From: an uncultured Eubacterium sp.
GTDB taxonomy: Bacteria; Bacillota; Clostridia; Lachnospirales; Lachnospiraceae
Length of the DNA stretch: 64,000 nt
Direction of reading: 5' to 3'
Assembly: GCA_910586445.1 (NCBI GenBank)
Contig: CAJUHV010000002.1
Location: 1 to 64,000, forward strand
The stretch's first letter is position 1; each line of letters starts with the position of its first letter. The position numbers were made by a program, and so were the translations under genes. Of the stretch, positions 17,701 to 24,864 are shown piece by piece. The notes under the pieces are model-generated. The model had not been told where the DNA came from, made no database searches, and saw nothing but the letters and a program-made list of their open reading frames with translations.

Positions 17701-17759
17701 GTTACGTATATCATAACAGGGAGATCTGCCCGGAATGCGGATATAAGAAAAACCGCTGA
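14715..17759 (+). CDS. Very large zinc-ribbon protein of unknown function
   Basis: A 1014-residue soluble protein that I cannot assign. An N-terminal region (about 1-200) is followed by a four-cysteine zinc ribbon (CPKC ... CQNC, about 208-250), an acidic Lys/Glu-rich linker, a low-complexity stretch with three MALNDDGQYD repeats (about 462-491), a long helical part rich in charged coiled-coil-like sequence (about 555-860), a C-terminal beta-rich domain (about 875-985) resembling bacterial PH-like domains, and a final zinc ribbon (CYRCGYVYHNREICPECGY). I chose the ATG at 14715, which has GAGGTG upstream at normal spacing; a GTG at 14706 is also possible. It stands alone, flanked by a terminator-like palindrome. 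Two zinc ribbons plus a PH-like domain suggest binding to nucleic acid, protein or membrane. Confidence 0.85.
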   Translation: MLVLRANEEQVNTFDKIIQTMGSQVAWEGRFIVLDDQLIMEGTVRSLCFQFDAREVVTDLIDLPVQESVVLDMTQHPKLEELVNMALYAFGKWGMLKGLRVDQSFSQLNQLFNKILSMYYIEPAFRKENFRFYKQGVRITYEEVFETVLESEKRLEDDPAAESAGLWHKLIWKNRQRSFKKEQTALAERMEDRIGNNFYHVGYQCPKCSQNLYMAVYPDGKEMRIDTEELGVYLARVYTCQNCNCFYTPRPERLLSEGLIYEMAFGDDTKAYEDYLELLGESAERAANFKYNEYEALRNRRLRNEEKNAEKNKEKNESKPHTDNPDFLNDPKDALRQMEEFSRKAGNLSDAVFQRFVDRVEEGFYPDSVVAKHEKKILAQVRKREEKAARNGMGLSTGSREAAIDETINGIIDGTKGAADSGGPTEHSLEKTLGLPDGPEGAGSLTNSRYEKNMARNDGSHDMALNDDGQYDMALNDDGQYDMALNDDGRYSGAGQNTVSSNEQSADPALGGKEKENGEALRRDEAGSTGRQRDSGRPSGFLAEAVGLKEAHLYQQDIGNLSERSEKYKQRIFVIDRLSERQKTELKRDINNDKQLTEYDKKELLKPIEEYEFQVKVEAIERKFENSRNRNYANIRKVIRDLEEDEMPQEAKQAITNKLDELGQQCGMQEVRALINQTPDDIDRTQYQELEHKLKRYDGLDLSPFDEDLKRLRTGAEKKEISYLIKRSRKRSRQDLVTLMRRLEDREFTDESVEPYMGAIQDKVREMDKISLDKLLGNLHSMDLSTAAAVYERIEQGNFLPELKIDALEMLSRRLQKIRTDECELLVRKLQEEMDGTIKENARHHFYPARKVMLKTAEPEEIRVIENALKAYAPGRSKFEYPIFTVDTSRDHSGREGMMLTPENLFYSTRLNAYEIPVDSIESISASTGLLNRKLTLEEANGARHKLPYAVGTGEMQEWAEILEGFIQYLQEKPESRKLEYLAKDKHDTICCYRCGYVYHNREICPECGYKKNR
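16098..16187 (+). repeat. 30-bp in-frame tandem repeat, three copies
   Basis: Units at 16098-16127, 16128-16157 and 16158-16187 differ at only a few positions and encode D-MALNDDG-(Q/R)Y. A fourth, decayed unit seems to precede them (GSHDMALN). They lie in the low-complexity linker of the large zinc-ribbon protein. Confidence 0.9.
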
Positions 17760-17772
17760 GCGGCAGCTTGAT

Positions 17773-17796
17773 GAAGGGAGCCGGCCGGCTCCCTTC
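17773..17796. terminator. Perfect 24-base palindrome, possible terminator
   Basis: The arms gaagggagccgg and ccggctcccttc form a perfect palindrome 14 bases beyond the stop of the zinc-ribbon gene. AATTAATATTTC follows rather than a clean T run, so termination is likely but not certain. It also lies downstream of the minus-strand microprotein gene. Confidence 0.6.
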
Positions 17797-17844
17797 AATT
17801 AATATTTCAGATGTCAGGCTTAATCTTTTATTTCAGCGGACATC

Positions 17845-18009
17845 TTAATCGTCCTCAGTCCCTGGACATTTATGTGCCAAGACGGATTCTATCATTTCGC
17901 CAAGTGTGCGAAGATCACAGGCCAGTATTTTCAGTTCATTTTCGCTCATGCATTCTGACAGCCGGCATGCGATTGCAGATAAGTAATATAAGCTGGAGCA
18001 TGAATTCAT
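17845..18009 (-). CDS. DUF6774-like microprotein, 54 residues
   Basis: Read on the minus strand from the ATG at 18009, this frame encodes MNSCSSLYYLSAIACRL followed by SECMSENELKILACDLRTL and ends CPGTEDD. The pattern (Cys-rich start, small hydrophobic helix, S-E-N-E-L, second helix, acidic end) matches a small protein family common in Lachnospiraceae that I recall as DUF6774. AGGAG lies 6 bases before the ATG, which supports the start. An overlapping plus-strand frame has no ribosome site. No function is known. It is 73 bases from the stop of the secreted Ig-like gene on the same strand and may be co-transcribed with it. Confidence 0.65.
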   Translation of the reverse strand: MNSCSSLYYLSAIACRLSECMSENELKILACDLRTLGEMIESVLAHKCPGTEDD

Positions 18010-18082
18010 AAGGTGCTCCTGGACAGTTTTTTACAGTATATGCTGCTGATGAAAACAGGTGATAAGTTCAAGCATGCTTTGC

Positions 18083-18934
18083 TTAACCTGACACTTTAAA
18101 TTTTGCAGTTAATGTATATTCTGTGTAACTGCCGGTACTTTTGAATGCTAAAAAGCTTTTTGCAATGCGGTATGTCCCCGGCTTTAGTGTGCCATGGCAG
18201 AACTTCCAGTCTGCCGTCCATGTCTGTGGATTGTCCTTTGAGACCGTATAGCCGATATCATCAAATCCGACGTTATCGATTAAATAGGGAACGCGGTGCC
18301 ATTCACCTGTTTTTTTATTACGTTTTTCCAATAGATAGTCATCACTGAACATAATCTTTTTATTTGTCGAATTTGTGATTTTCAGCTTGGCAGAATGTGC
18401 GCTGTTTTTTGTTACATTCATGGATACGCCGTTTAAATTGTTTTCATTATAAGCGAAGACATGCCACGTGCCGTCAATCAATACATCCATGCGGTTTTTG
18501 CGTGTGCCGTATTGAAAGCTGTATCTGCCGAAATTCGACTGCAGCTCTTTGTCTGGCTTTTGGTCTGCAGGGACAGTCTTTTTAATCTTTCCGTCCATCT
18601 CGCCGCAGCGCGGTATGGTAGTAGAAGTTTCATTTGTATCTACATACAGTCTGCCCTTGTAGATAAACATACGTTTGAGCACCTGCGCGGATGGAGCTGA
18701 TTTGTTATTGTCTGTTTTGTTATTGTCTGTTTTTGCAGCGGCAGTGTCTGCTTTTGATACATCTGTGTGCATAGGTAATTTGCACATATAATTTAAATTA
18801 TCTGACACAGTGTTTATTTGTTTCTGCGGCGGTATGGACTCTGCACTGGTCATTCTATGCATGCCCGCAAAAACAGCAGTGGAAGTAATTCCGGCAGCAA
18901 TAATAATGTATAGTGTTTTGAATGTTTTTTTCAT
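18083..18934 (-). CDS. Secreted protein with bacterial Ig-like (Big_14-type) domain
   Basis: A 283-residue exported protein. It has a signal peptide or N-terminal anchor (about 5-25, KKTFKTLYIIIAAGITSTAVFAG), a linker with repeated TDNNKTDNNK, a middle segment (about 88-170) of the type seen in Clostridia next to Ig-like domains (FIYKGRLYVDT, RCGEMDGKI, SNFGRYSFQYG), and a C-terminal Ig-like domain (about 172-283) with KLKITNSTNKKIMFSDDYLLEK, WHRVPYLIDN and LKPGTYRIAKSF. Such proteins are exported and thought to sit in or near the envelope; no enzyme residues are visible. GGAGGC precedes the ATG at good spacing. Confidence 0.85.
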   Translation of the reverse strand: MKKTFKTLYIIIAAGITSTAVFAGMHRMTSAESIPPQKQINTVSDNLNYMCKLPMHTDVSKADTAAAKTDNNKTDNNKSAPSAQVLKRMFIYKGRLYVDTNETSTTIPRCGEMDGKIKKTVPADQKPDKELQSNFGRYSFQYGTRKNRMDVLIDGTWHVFAYNENNLNGVSMNVTKNSAHSAKLKITNSTNKKIMFSDDYLLEKRNKKTGEWHRVPYLIDNVGFDDIGYTVSKDNPQTWTADWKFCHGTLKPGTYRIAKSFLAFKSTGSYTEYTLTAKFKVSG

Positions 18935-19041
18935 AAATGCCTCCTTTTTTGATAGAACTGCTTATACAAGTTATAGATATAGTGTGCAGCAGCAGGCAGA
19001 ATGTTGCAGGAAAATGAAAAAAATATAGAAATCCTAAAAAC

Positions 19042-19139
19042 GGGGCTGTCGCACTAAGAAAAATGATACAAGATATAGCTGGTATAAATCATTCTCCTAT
19101 ACTATATCTTGTATATGTTTTGCTTAGTGCGACAGCCCT
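19042..19139. mobile_element. 98-bp palindromic element with 16-bp terminal inverted repeats
   Basis: gggctgtcgcactaag at 19043-19058 is matched perfectly by its complement at 19123-19138. Inside, acaagatatag and ctatatcttgt also pair, so the whole could fold as one hairpin. No gene fits inside. The end sequence, beginning GGGGCTGTCGCA, looks like the terminal repeat of a DNA transposon, so this is most likely a MITE. A function as a terminator for the minus-strand genes on either side cannot be excluded. Confidence 0.75.
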
Positions 19140-19165
19140 GTCTTGACATGCCGCCTGTATGTACG

Positions 19166-20530
19166 CTAAAAGCGGTCAATCAGACCTTTAAGGTTTAACA
19201 AAATAAGAAGTGCAGGCAGGATATAAGTCACATAGAACCGGATCTGCCGCGGCAGCTTTAATCCTTCGCCGGTGTTGGCTTCTGCCTGGTATTTGTCAAA
19301 GCCCCATCCGGACCGGGTGACGCAGAACAGTAAGTACCATAAAGAGCCGACCGGCAGTATGATATTGCTTACTAAAAAGTCTTCCAGATCTAAGACCGTG
19401 CTGCCTTCTCCAAGAGGCTGGAACGCTGACCATAAATTGTATCCAAACGAACATGGCAGCGATAAAAGGATCAATGCGATAAGGTTGATCAGGCAGGATT
19501 TTTTTCTGCTCCAGCCGAAAAGCTCCATGCCGCAGGAAATGATATTTTCAAATACAGCCAGTATCGTAGAAAAGGCTGCAAACGTCATGAAAATGAAAAA
19601 CAGCGTTCCCCAGATACGTCCGCCTGTCATATTGTTAAATATGTTCGGCAGCGTGATAAAGATCAGCTGCGGGCCCTGATCCGGGCTGATGCCGAAAGCA
19701 GAGCAGGATGGAAAAATAATAAGGCCTGAGACAAATGCCACAAATGTATCTAAGACTGCGATATTCACCGATTCACCCAGAAGGCTTCGTTTTTTATCAA
19801 TATAACTGCCAAATATGCCCATCGCTCCGATTCCTAAGCTCAGCGTAAAAAATGCCTGATTCATTGCGGCAGTGATCGTTTCCCATATGCCGACTTCCTT
19901 TGTACGCGCCAGGTCAGGCAGCAGATAGAATTTCAGTCCATCTAAGCCGCCTTTTAATGTACAGCTGTGGACAGCCAGTATAATAATAATTAAAAGCAGC
20001 AGGCTCATCATAAATTTGGTGATGCGTTCTACGCCTTTCTGCAGTCCCATCGAACAGATCAAAACACCTGCGATTACTACAAAAATCATTGTACCTGCCA
20101 GAAGCTGGGGACTAGACAGCATATCCTGAAACATAAGTCCTACCTGGCTGGTATCCTTTCCTTGAAAACTGCCTGTCAGCATCTGGTAAAAGTAGTATAA
20201 CATCCAGCCTGTTACTGTAGTGTAAAACATCATCAGCAGATAATTGCCTGCCATGCCCAGATATCCATGCAGATGCCATTTCTGTCCAGGCCGTTCCAGT
20301 TCGTTAAAGCTTTTAATAATGCTTTTTCTGCTGGCACGGCCTACTGCAAATTCCATTGTCATAACAGGCACTCCCATAGTGACCAGAAAAAACAGATAGA
20401 ACAGCACAAATATGCCTCCGCCGTAGACACCTGTAATATAAGGAAATCTCCATACATTTCCGATTCCGATGGCACAGCCTGCGGATAATAAAATAAAGCC
20501 CATCCGCGATCCTAACTTTTCTCTTTCCAT
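19166..20530 (-). CDS. Sodium-dependent transporter, NSS/SNF family
   Basis: An inner-membrane secondary transporter of 454 residues with about 11-12 hydrophobic segments, importing an amino acid or related amine with sodium. The family start GSRMGFILLSAGCAIGIGNVWRFPYITG-type segment is present (residues 7-33), with the unwound TM1 sodium/substrate site AIGIGNVWRFPY. Bacterial members such as LeuT and Tyt1 have this length. The substrate cannot be read from the sequence. The ATG at 20530 begins at the conserved family N-terminus but no clear Shine-Dalgarno site is visible. It is divergent from the DUF1848 gene. Confidence 0.93.
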   Translation of the reverse strand: MEREKLGSRMGFILLSAGCAIGIGNVWRFPYITGVYGGGIFVLFYLFFLVTMGVPVMTMEFAVGRASRKSIIKSFNELERPGQKWHLHGYLGMAGNYLLMMFYTTVTGWMLYYFYQMLTGSFQGKDTSQVGLMFQDMLSSPQLLAGTMIFVVIAGVLICSMGLQKGVERITKFMMSLLLLIIIILAVHSCTLKGGLDGLKFYLLPDLARTKEVGIWETITAAMNQAFFTLSLGIGAMGIFGSYIDKKRSLLGESVNIAVLDTFVAFVSGLIIFPSCSAFGISPDQGPQLIFITLPNIFNNMTGGRIWGTLFFIFMTFAAFSTILAVFENIISCGMELFGWSRKKSCLINLIALILLSLPCSFGYNLWSAFQPLGEGSTVLDLEDFLVSNIILPVGSLWYLLFCVTRSGWGFDKYQAEANTGEGLKLPRQIRFYVTYILPALLILLNLKGLIDRF

Positions 20531-20650
20531 AATTGACTGGGTATCGTATAATAAGTGTTACCCGTTCTCCTTCCATATTTTTTGCGTATGCTTTTCGATT
20601 ATACCATAGAAAAGGAAAAATGTAACGGTATTTTATTAAAGGAGCAGAGT

Positions 20651-21586
20651 ATGATTTTAAATACCGGCAGCAGGACAGATATTCCGGCATATTACAGCAG
20701 ATGGTTTTATAACCGGATCAAAGAGGGATATGTATATGTGCGCAGTCCATACAATCCGGCGCATATTACAAAATATATATTAAGCCCGCAGGTCATAGAC
20801 ATGATTGTATTTTGTACCAAAAATCCATATCCGATGCTCGGGCAGATTTCCTGCCTGTCAGGATTTGATCTGTTTTGGTTCGTAACGATCACTCCATATG
20901 GAAAAGAAATCGAGCCGTTTGTGCCGGACAAACGGGAGGTTATTCGGTCTTTTCAGAAATTATCGGATATTGTCGGATATAAGAAAATGAGCTGGCGCTA
21001 TGATCCGGTGCTGATTACGGATAAGTATACGGTAGATTATCATATCAGCAGTTTTCGGAAAATGGCCGGCATGTTAAAAGGATATACAGACCAGTGCGTA
21101 GTCAGTTTTTTGGATTTATATGAAAAGACAAAGCGGAATTTTAAAGAAGCGAAAAGCGTGGGCAGAAAGGAGCAGGATGAATTAATCGGGGCGATGGGGC
21201 AGTATGCTGCTGAAAACGGTATGCAGATCCATTTATGCTGCGAGAACAGCAGCCTGGTCAGGAGCCATGTAGACGCAGACGGGTGCCTGTCCCAAAAAGT
21301 ATTGGAACGGGCAGCCGGATACAGGCTGGATGTGCCGAAAAAGAAATCTGCCAGAAAGGAATGCAGCTGCCTGCTCGGCGCCGATATCGGGGCATATAAT
21401 ACATGCGGGCACGGCTGTCTGTACTGCTATGCCAATTATGACAGGCACACAGTCGTCAGCAATATGAAAAACCATGACGCAGCTTCGCCGCTTCTAATCG
21501 GCAGGCCGAAAGAAGGAGATGTGATCAGCACGGCAGATCAGAAATTGTGGAAAAATGAACAGATGAGCATTTTCGACTATATGTGA
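20651..21586 (+). CDS. DUF1848 family protein with CxxxCxxC-type motif
   Basis: A 311-residue protein of the DUF1848 family, uncharacterised but apparently related to radical-SAM-like proteins. It starts MILNTGSRTDIPAYYSRWFYNR, a typical opening, and has the conserved FCTKNPYPML and YDPVLI-type segments (WRYDPVLITDKY). Near the C-terminus lies GHGCLYCYAN preceded by Cys (CGHGCLYCYA, about 271-280), which resembles an iron-sulphur-binding CxxxCxxC. I chose the ATG at 20651, with AAAGGAG upstream; the frame is open upstream to 20555 with no ribosome site. No neighbour suggests a role. Confidence 0.9.
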   Translation: MILNTGSRTDIPAYYSRWFYNRIKEGYVYVRSPYNPAHITKYILSPQVIDMIVFCTKNPYPMLGQISCLSGFDLFWFVTITPYGKEIEPFVPDKREVIRSFQKLSDIVGYKKMSWRYDPVLITDKYTVDYHISSFRKMAGMLKGYTDQCVVSFLDLYEKTKRNFKEAKSVGRKEQDELIGAMGQYAAENGMQIHLCCENSSLVRSHVDADGCLSQKVLERAAGYRLDVPKKKSARKECSCLLGADIGAYNTCGHGCLYCYANYDRHTVVSNMKNHDAASPLLIGRPKEGDVISTADQKLWKNEQMSIFDYM

Positions 21587-21695
21587 CAGACAGCAGGATT
21601 TAAAAGAAAGCAGGCAAAATTTCTTTACGTAGATACGGAATTATGGTAAGATATAGGGCAACGACTAATTGCAGACAGAAAGAGGAAAGCATAGG

Positions 21696-22628
21696 ATGAT
21701 TTATGAAAATATATTAGCTGCGATGGGCCATACGCCGGTCATTCGGCTGGGCAGGATGGTGCCTTCGGGCAGCGCGGAGGTTTTGGTAAAATGTGAAGGC
21801 CTAAACGTTGGAGGCTCGATCAAGACACGAACGGCTTATCAGATGATTGTCCGTGCAGAAAAAGAAGGGCGCATACATAAGGATACGGTCATAGTGGAGC
21901 CGACCAGTGGAAATCAGGGCATAGGGCTTGCCTTAATCGGCGCAGTACGCGGCTACAAGACGAGGATTATTATGCCGGATTCTGTCAGTGAGGAGCGCCG
22001 TAAGCTGGTGCAGCATTATGGTGCGCAGCTGATACTGATTCATGATGCAGGCAATATAGGCGCCTGCATTGAAGAATGCATGCAGACAGCGCTCCGCATG
22101 GCGAGGGAAGATCCGAATGTCTTTGTGCCGCAGCAGTTTGAAAATCCGGCAAATCCGATTGCCCATAAGTACCATACCGCTGTTGAGATTTTAGAACAGG
22201 TCGGAGGGCAGATTGACGGATTCTGCTCCGGTATTGGTACGGGAGGTACAATTACCGGAATCGGCGAGGTATTAAAGGCACAGTACCCGGATATATTGAT
22301 CTGGGCCGCAGAGCCGGAAAATGCTGCGATATTATCCGGCGGATCAATCGGCACACATGTTCAGATGGGGATCGGCGATGGAATTATACCGCAGATTTTA
22401 AACCAGCAGATTTACGAGGATATTTATATCGTATCCGATCGAGAGGCGATCCAGACGGCCAAGGACTTAGCCAGGCTGGAAGGCATTATGTGCGGCATAT
22501 CCAGCGGCACAAATGTAGCGGCAGCAATCCAGATGGCGAAAAAACTAGGAGAAGGAAAGACGGTTGTTACAATACTGCCGGATACGGCAGAGCGGTATTT
22601 TTCAACGCCGCTGTTTGAAGAAGACTGA
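21696..22628 (+). CDS. cysK: PLP-dependent cysteine synthase (O-acetylserine sulfhydrylase)
   Basis: A fold-type II PLP enzyme of 310 residues that makes cysteine from O-acetylserine and sulphide. It has GHTPVIRLGRM near the start, the PLP lysine in GGSIKTRTAY (~43; most CysK proteins have SVKDR), the substrate loop PTSGNQGIGLA (~67-77), the phosphate-binding GIGTGGTITG (~176-185) and SSGTNVAAA near the end. The SIKTR variant and Q in SGNQG mark it as a family-level variant, so a related beta-replacement substrate is possible. AGAGGAAAG precedes the ATG. A strong terminator follows, convergent with tetR. Confidence 0.88.
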   Translation: MIYENILAAMGHTPVIRLGRMVPSGSAEVLVKCEGLNVGGSIKTRTAYQMIVRAEKEGRIHKDTVIVEPTSGNQGIGLALIGAVRGYKTRIIMPDSVSEERRKLVQHYGAQLILIHDAGNIGACIEECMQTALRMAREDPNVFVPQQFENPANPIAHKYHTAVEILEQVGGQIDGFCSGIGTGGTITGIGEVLKAQYPDILIWAAEPENAAILSGGSIGTHVQMGIGDGIIPQILNQQIYEDIYIVSDREAIQTAKDLARLEGIMCGISSGTNVAAAIQMAKKLGEGKTVVTILPDTAERYFSTPLFEED

Positions 22629-22649
22629 TCAAAAAAACGGAAAACAGTT

Positions 22650-22692
22650 CGGCCTGCCAGACAATATGCTTTTGTCCGGCAGGCCGTTTTTT
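22650..22692 (+). terminator. Terminator after cysK
   Basis: cggcctgccagacaa (22650-22664) pairs with ttgtccggcaggccg (22672-22686) with one mismatch, and is followed by a run of six T. It may also act on the convergent tetR gene. Confidence 0.9.
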
Positions 22693-22708
22693 ATAAATAT
22701 ATTCTGAT

Positions 22709-23320
22709 TTAAGACAATAAAAAATTCAGCGATCCGGCAGGATTTTCAGTGCCTTTTTCCAATAATGTAATTAATGCCCTAAGCGTTTCTTCGATATTTT
22801 CTGGAGAGGAGGGCAGCAGCAGGTTGCCTATTTTTACCGTAAGCACAATCAGTACGATTTCGGCAAGCGCTGCAGGATACTCAAAATGTATTTCACCGAT
22901 TGCAATTCCCTGTTCGATAATAGATGTCAGCTCGGGCTTCAGCTCACTGATCAGATAACTGACATACTTCTGGTGCAGATAGGCCTGTTCCGGTGCGCCG
23001 ATGGAAGAAGAGGACGTATCATGGCGCATATATTCGGTCGAAGAATTTCTGCACGCCTGCAGGATCATTGCCATGCGGGTAAACGGGGGGATATCCGTCC
23101 TCTGGGCCAGGTCTTTTGCAGTTTCCAGAGGCTTTTTATAATTGCGCTCGATCAAGGCCTGCAGAATTGCTTCTTTTGAAGAAAAATAGTAATAAATGCT
23201 GCCTTTGCCGATTCCTGCGGTCTGTGCGATCTCACTGACTGTAATTGCCTGTAATTTTTGATTTTCCATTAATGATTGGAGTGCATCAAGGATCTGGTCA
23301 TATTTTGAAATGTCTGGCAT
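22709..23320 (-). CDS. TetR/AcrR-family repressor
   Basis: A 203-residue one-component regulator. The N-terminal helix-turn-helix (about 25-50) reads AITVSEIAQTAGIGKGSIYYYFSSKEAIL, the TetR signature; the remaining helical part is the ligand-binding and dimerisation domain. The gene is divergent from a five-gene operon with lipid- and acyl-handling enzymes, and two inverted repeats lie in the shared intergenic region, so it very likely represses that operon until an effector, perhaps an acyl compound, binds. GAAGGCGAC lies before the ATG. Confidence 0.93.
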   Translation of the reverse strand: MPDISKYDQILDALQSLMENQKLQAITVSEIAQTAGIGKGSIYYYFSSKEAILQALIERNYKKPLETAKDLAQRTDIPPFTRMAMILQACRNSSTEYMRHDTSSSSIGAPEQAYLHQKYVSYLISELKPELTSIIEQGIAIGEIHFEYPAALAEIVLIVLTVKIGNLLLPSSPENIEETLRALITLLEKGTENPAGSLNFLLS

Positions 23321-23428
23321 GTCATTGTCGCCTTCCTGAGAATAATTTGAATTATTATAACATATTTAACTATAAAAATGTTCACAGAAATTTTTTATTT
23401 TTTTGGTAGTTTTTTTTTAATATTCCAA

Positions 23429-23488
23429 TTGACCAATGGTCGAAGAAATGGTAATGTAAGAGAAAAGATAATTCGACTGATGGTCGAA
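23429..23488 (+). promoter_or_regulatory. Promoter with two TetR-type operators
   Basis: A promoter TTGACC (23429-23434), 17 bases, TAATGT (23452-23457) reads toward the SCP2 gene. Overlapping its -35 is ttgaccaatggtcgaa (23429-23444), an inverted repeat GACCA/TGGTC. A second copy, ttcgactgatggtcgaa (23472-23488), lies downstream of the -10, near the expected transcript start, with arms TTCGAC and GTCGAA. Both share the half-site GGTCGAA. Binding at both would block the promoter, as expected for repression by the adjacent TetR protein. Confidence 0.75.
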
Positions 23489-23523
23489 ACAAAATGAAAT
23501 CAAATTCAAAATGGAGGAGTAAG

Positions 23524-23859
23524 ATGACATACGCAGATTTTTTTTCAGAGATTAAAGGAAAGTTTATGGAGGCAGATGTAAGCGATGTTACCGATCACCT
23601 GGCATATCAGTTTAATATTACAGGAGATGCGGAAGGAATTTTCTATGTAGAAGTAAAGGACGGCGTTTTATATGTAGAGCCGTATGAATATTTTGACAGG
23701 GACGCAATGTTTACAGGCAAGGCAGAGACATTTATGAAAATCGCTGCCGGCAAGCTGGATCCTGTTGCAGCTGTTACGTTACAGAAGCTGAAGGTAGAAG
23801 GCGACATCGGCAAAGCATTAAGGTTTAAAGAGCTGATTCAGAGCAAAGGTAAGAAATAA
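23524..23859 (+). CDS. SCP2-like lipid-binding protein
   Basis: A 111-residue protein matching the SCP2 sterol/lipid-carrier fold: alternating beta-strands and helices with VTDHLAYQFNITGDAEGIFYVEVKDGVLYVE, then DAMFTGKAETFMKIAAGKLDPV, the usual SCP2 core. Members bind hydrophobic ligands such as fatty acyl chains in a tunnel. I chose the ATG at 23524 with GGAGG upstream; an earlier ATG at 23494 would add ten non-conserved residues. It is the first gene of the TetR-controlled operon. Its last codons are part of a 26-base duplication. The ligand is unknown; bacteria of this group make no sterols, so an acyl lipid is more likely. Confidence 0.88.
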   Translation: MTYADFFSEIKGKFMEADVSDVTDHLAYQFNITGDAEGIFYVEVKDGVLYVEPYEYFDRDAMFTGKAETFMKIAAGKLDPVAAVTLQKLKVEGDIGKALRFKELIQSKGKK

Positions 23860-23888
23860 GGACTGATTCAGAGCAAAGGTAAGAAATA
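23833..23888 (+). repeat. 26-bp direct duplication at the end of the SCP2 gene
   Basis: The sequence starting ctgattcagagcaaaggtaa at 23833-23858 is repeated exactly at 23863-23888, 30 bases apart. The first copy encodes the last residues (IQSKGKK) and stop of the SCP2 gene; the second is noncoding. This looks like a recent tandem duplication. Confidence 0.9.
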
Positions 23889-23919
23889 GGGGAATGACAT
23901 TGCCCAGAAATGGAGAACT

Positions 23920-24864
23920 ATGAAAAAGATTTTAAAGGTAACTGCTGCGGCAGCGGGTCTGCTTGCAGCCGTACAGGCCGGCGGGTCTGCTTATTTATAC
24001 CGCAGGACGATGAAGCGGAGCAATGCGAAGGTCGAGCGGACAATGAAAATGGCAGGTACGGACTGGAGCCAGTATTTTCCGCTGATCGGGAAACGAAAAG
24101 AATATCTGATGATGCAGCCGCATGAAGATGTATTTAAGCGTTCCGGCGATGGATTAAAGCTGCATGCCCTTTATTTTCCGCAGAAAGGCGAAAAAAAGGT
24201 AGCTGTTTGTTTTCATGGGTATACAGGCCAGGCGTCGAGTGATTTCTGCGGACTGTCCACGTATTATCTGGAACGGGGATACAGCCTGCTGCTGGTAGAC
24301 CAGCGTGCACACGGGCAGAGCGAGGGCGAATACATCGGATTTGGGTGTCTGGACCGTGTAGATGCCTGCTCGTGGATTGACTGGGTAATCAAGCGGTGCG
24401 GCAGCCAGGTTCAGATCGTGCTGCATGGTATTTCCATGGGCGGCTCGACGGTGCTTATGACAAGCGGGCTGAAGCTGCCGGATCAGGTAAAAGGTATTAT
24501 TTCAGACTGTGCATTTACTTCTCCAAAGCAGGTATTTACACATGTACTGCATACGATGTATCATCTGCCGGCAGTGCCTATGATGCAGATTACCGATTTT
24601 GTCAATCGAAAGAAAGCCGGATATGGACTGGACGAATGTAATGCGGCCAGAGAAGTACGTAACGCAAAGGTGCCGATCCTGCTGATCCATGGAGATGCAG
24701 ATACATTTGTGCCATGCAGGATGTGCGAAGAGATCGAGCGCAATTGTGCCTCAAAGACGACAAAACTGATTGTAAAAGGTGCAGCGCATGCAGAAAGCTA
24801 CTATAAAGACATGGAGGCTTATGAAAATGCGATGACTGAATTTTTGGAAGGAGTTATGGAATGA
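23920..24864 (+). CDS. Membrane-anchored alpha/beta hydrolase
   Basis: A 314-residue serine hydrolase. An N-terminal hydrophobic segment (about 5-24, with small residues AAAAGLLAAVQAGGSAYLY) looks like a membrane anchor. The hydrolase core has the oxyanion FHGYTGQ (~97-103), the nucleophile Ser in HGISMGGS (~171), the acid in HGDADTFVP (~262) and the His in AAHAES (~289), a complete triad. Family members cleave esters, thioesters or amides. It is second in the TetR-controlled operon and overlaps the next gene by four bases, which couples translation. In context it may release or edit an acyl product, or transfer it at the membrane. Confidence 0.9.
   Translation: MKKILKVTAAAAGLLAAVQAGGSAYLYRRTMKRSNAKVERTMKMAGTDWSQYFPLIGKRKEYLMMQPHEDVFKRSGDGLKLHALYFPQKGEKKVAVCFHGYTGQASSDFCGLSTYYLERGYSLLLVDQRAHGQSEGEYIGFGCLDRVDACSWIDWVIKRCGSQVQIVLHGISMGGSTVLMTSGLKLPDQVKGIISDCAFTSPKQVFTHVLHTMYHLPAVPMMQITDFVNRKKAGYGLDECNAAREVRNAKVPILLIHGDADTFVPCRMCEEIERNCASKTTKLIVKGAAHAESYYKDMEAYENAMTEFLEGVME

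Noticed and set aside
17811..18011. 66-residue plus-strand frame
   Set aside because: No ribosome site; the opposite strand holds a better-supported microprotein gene.
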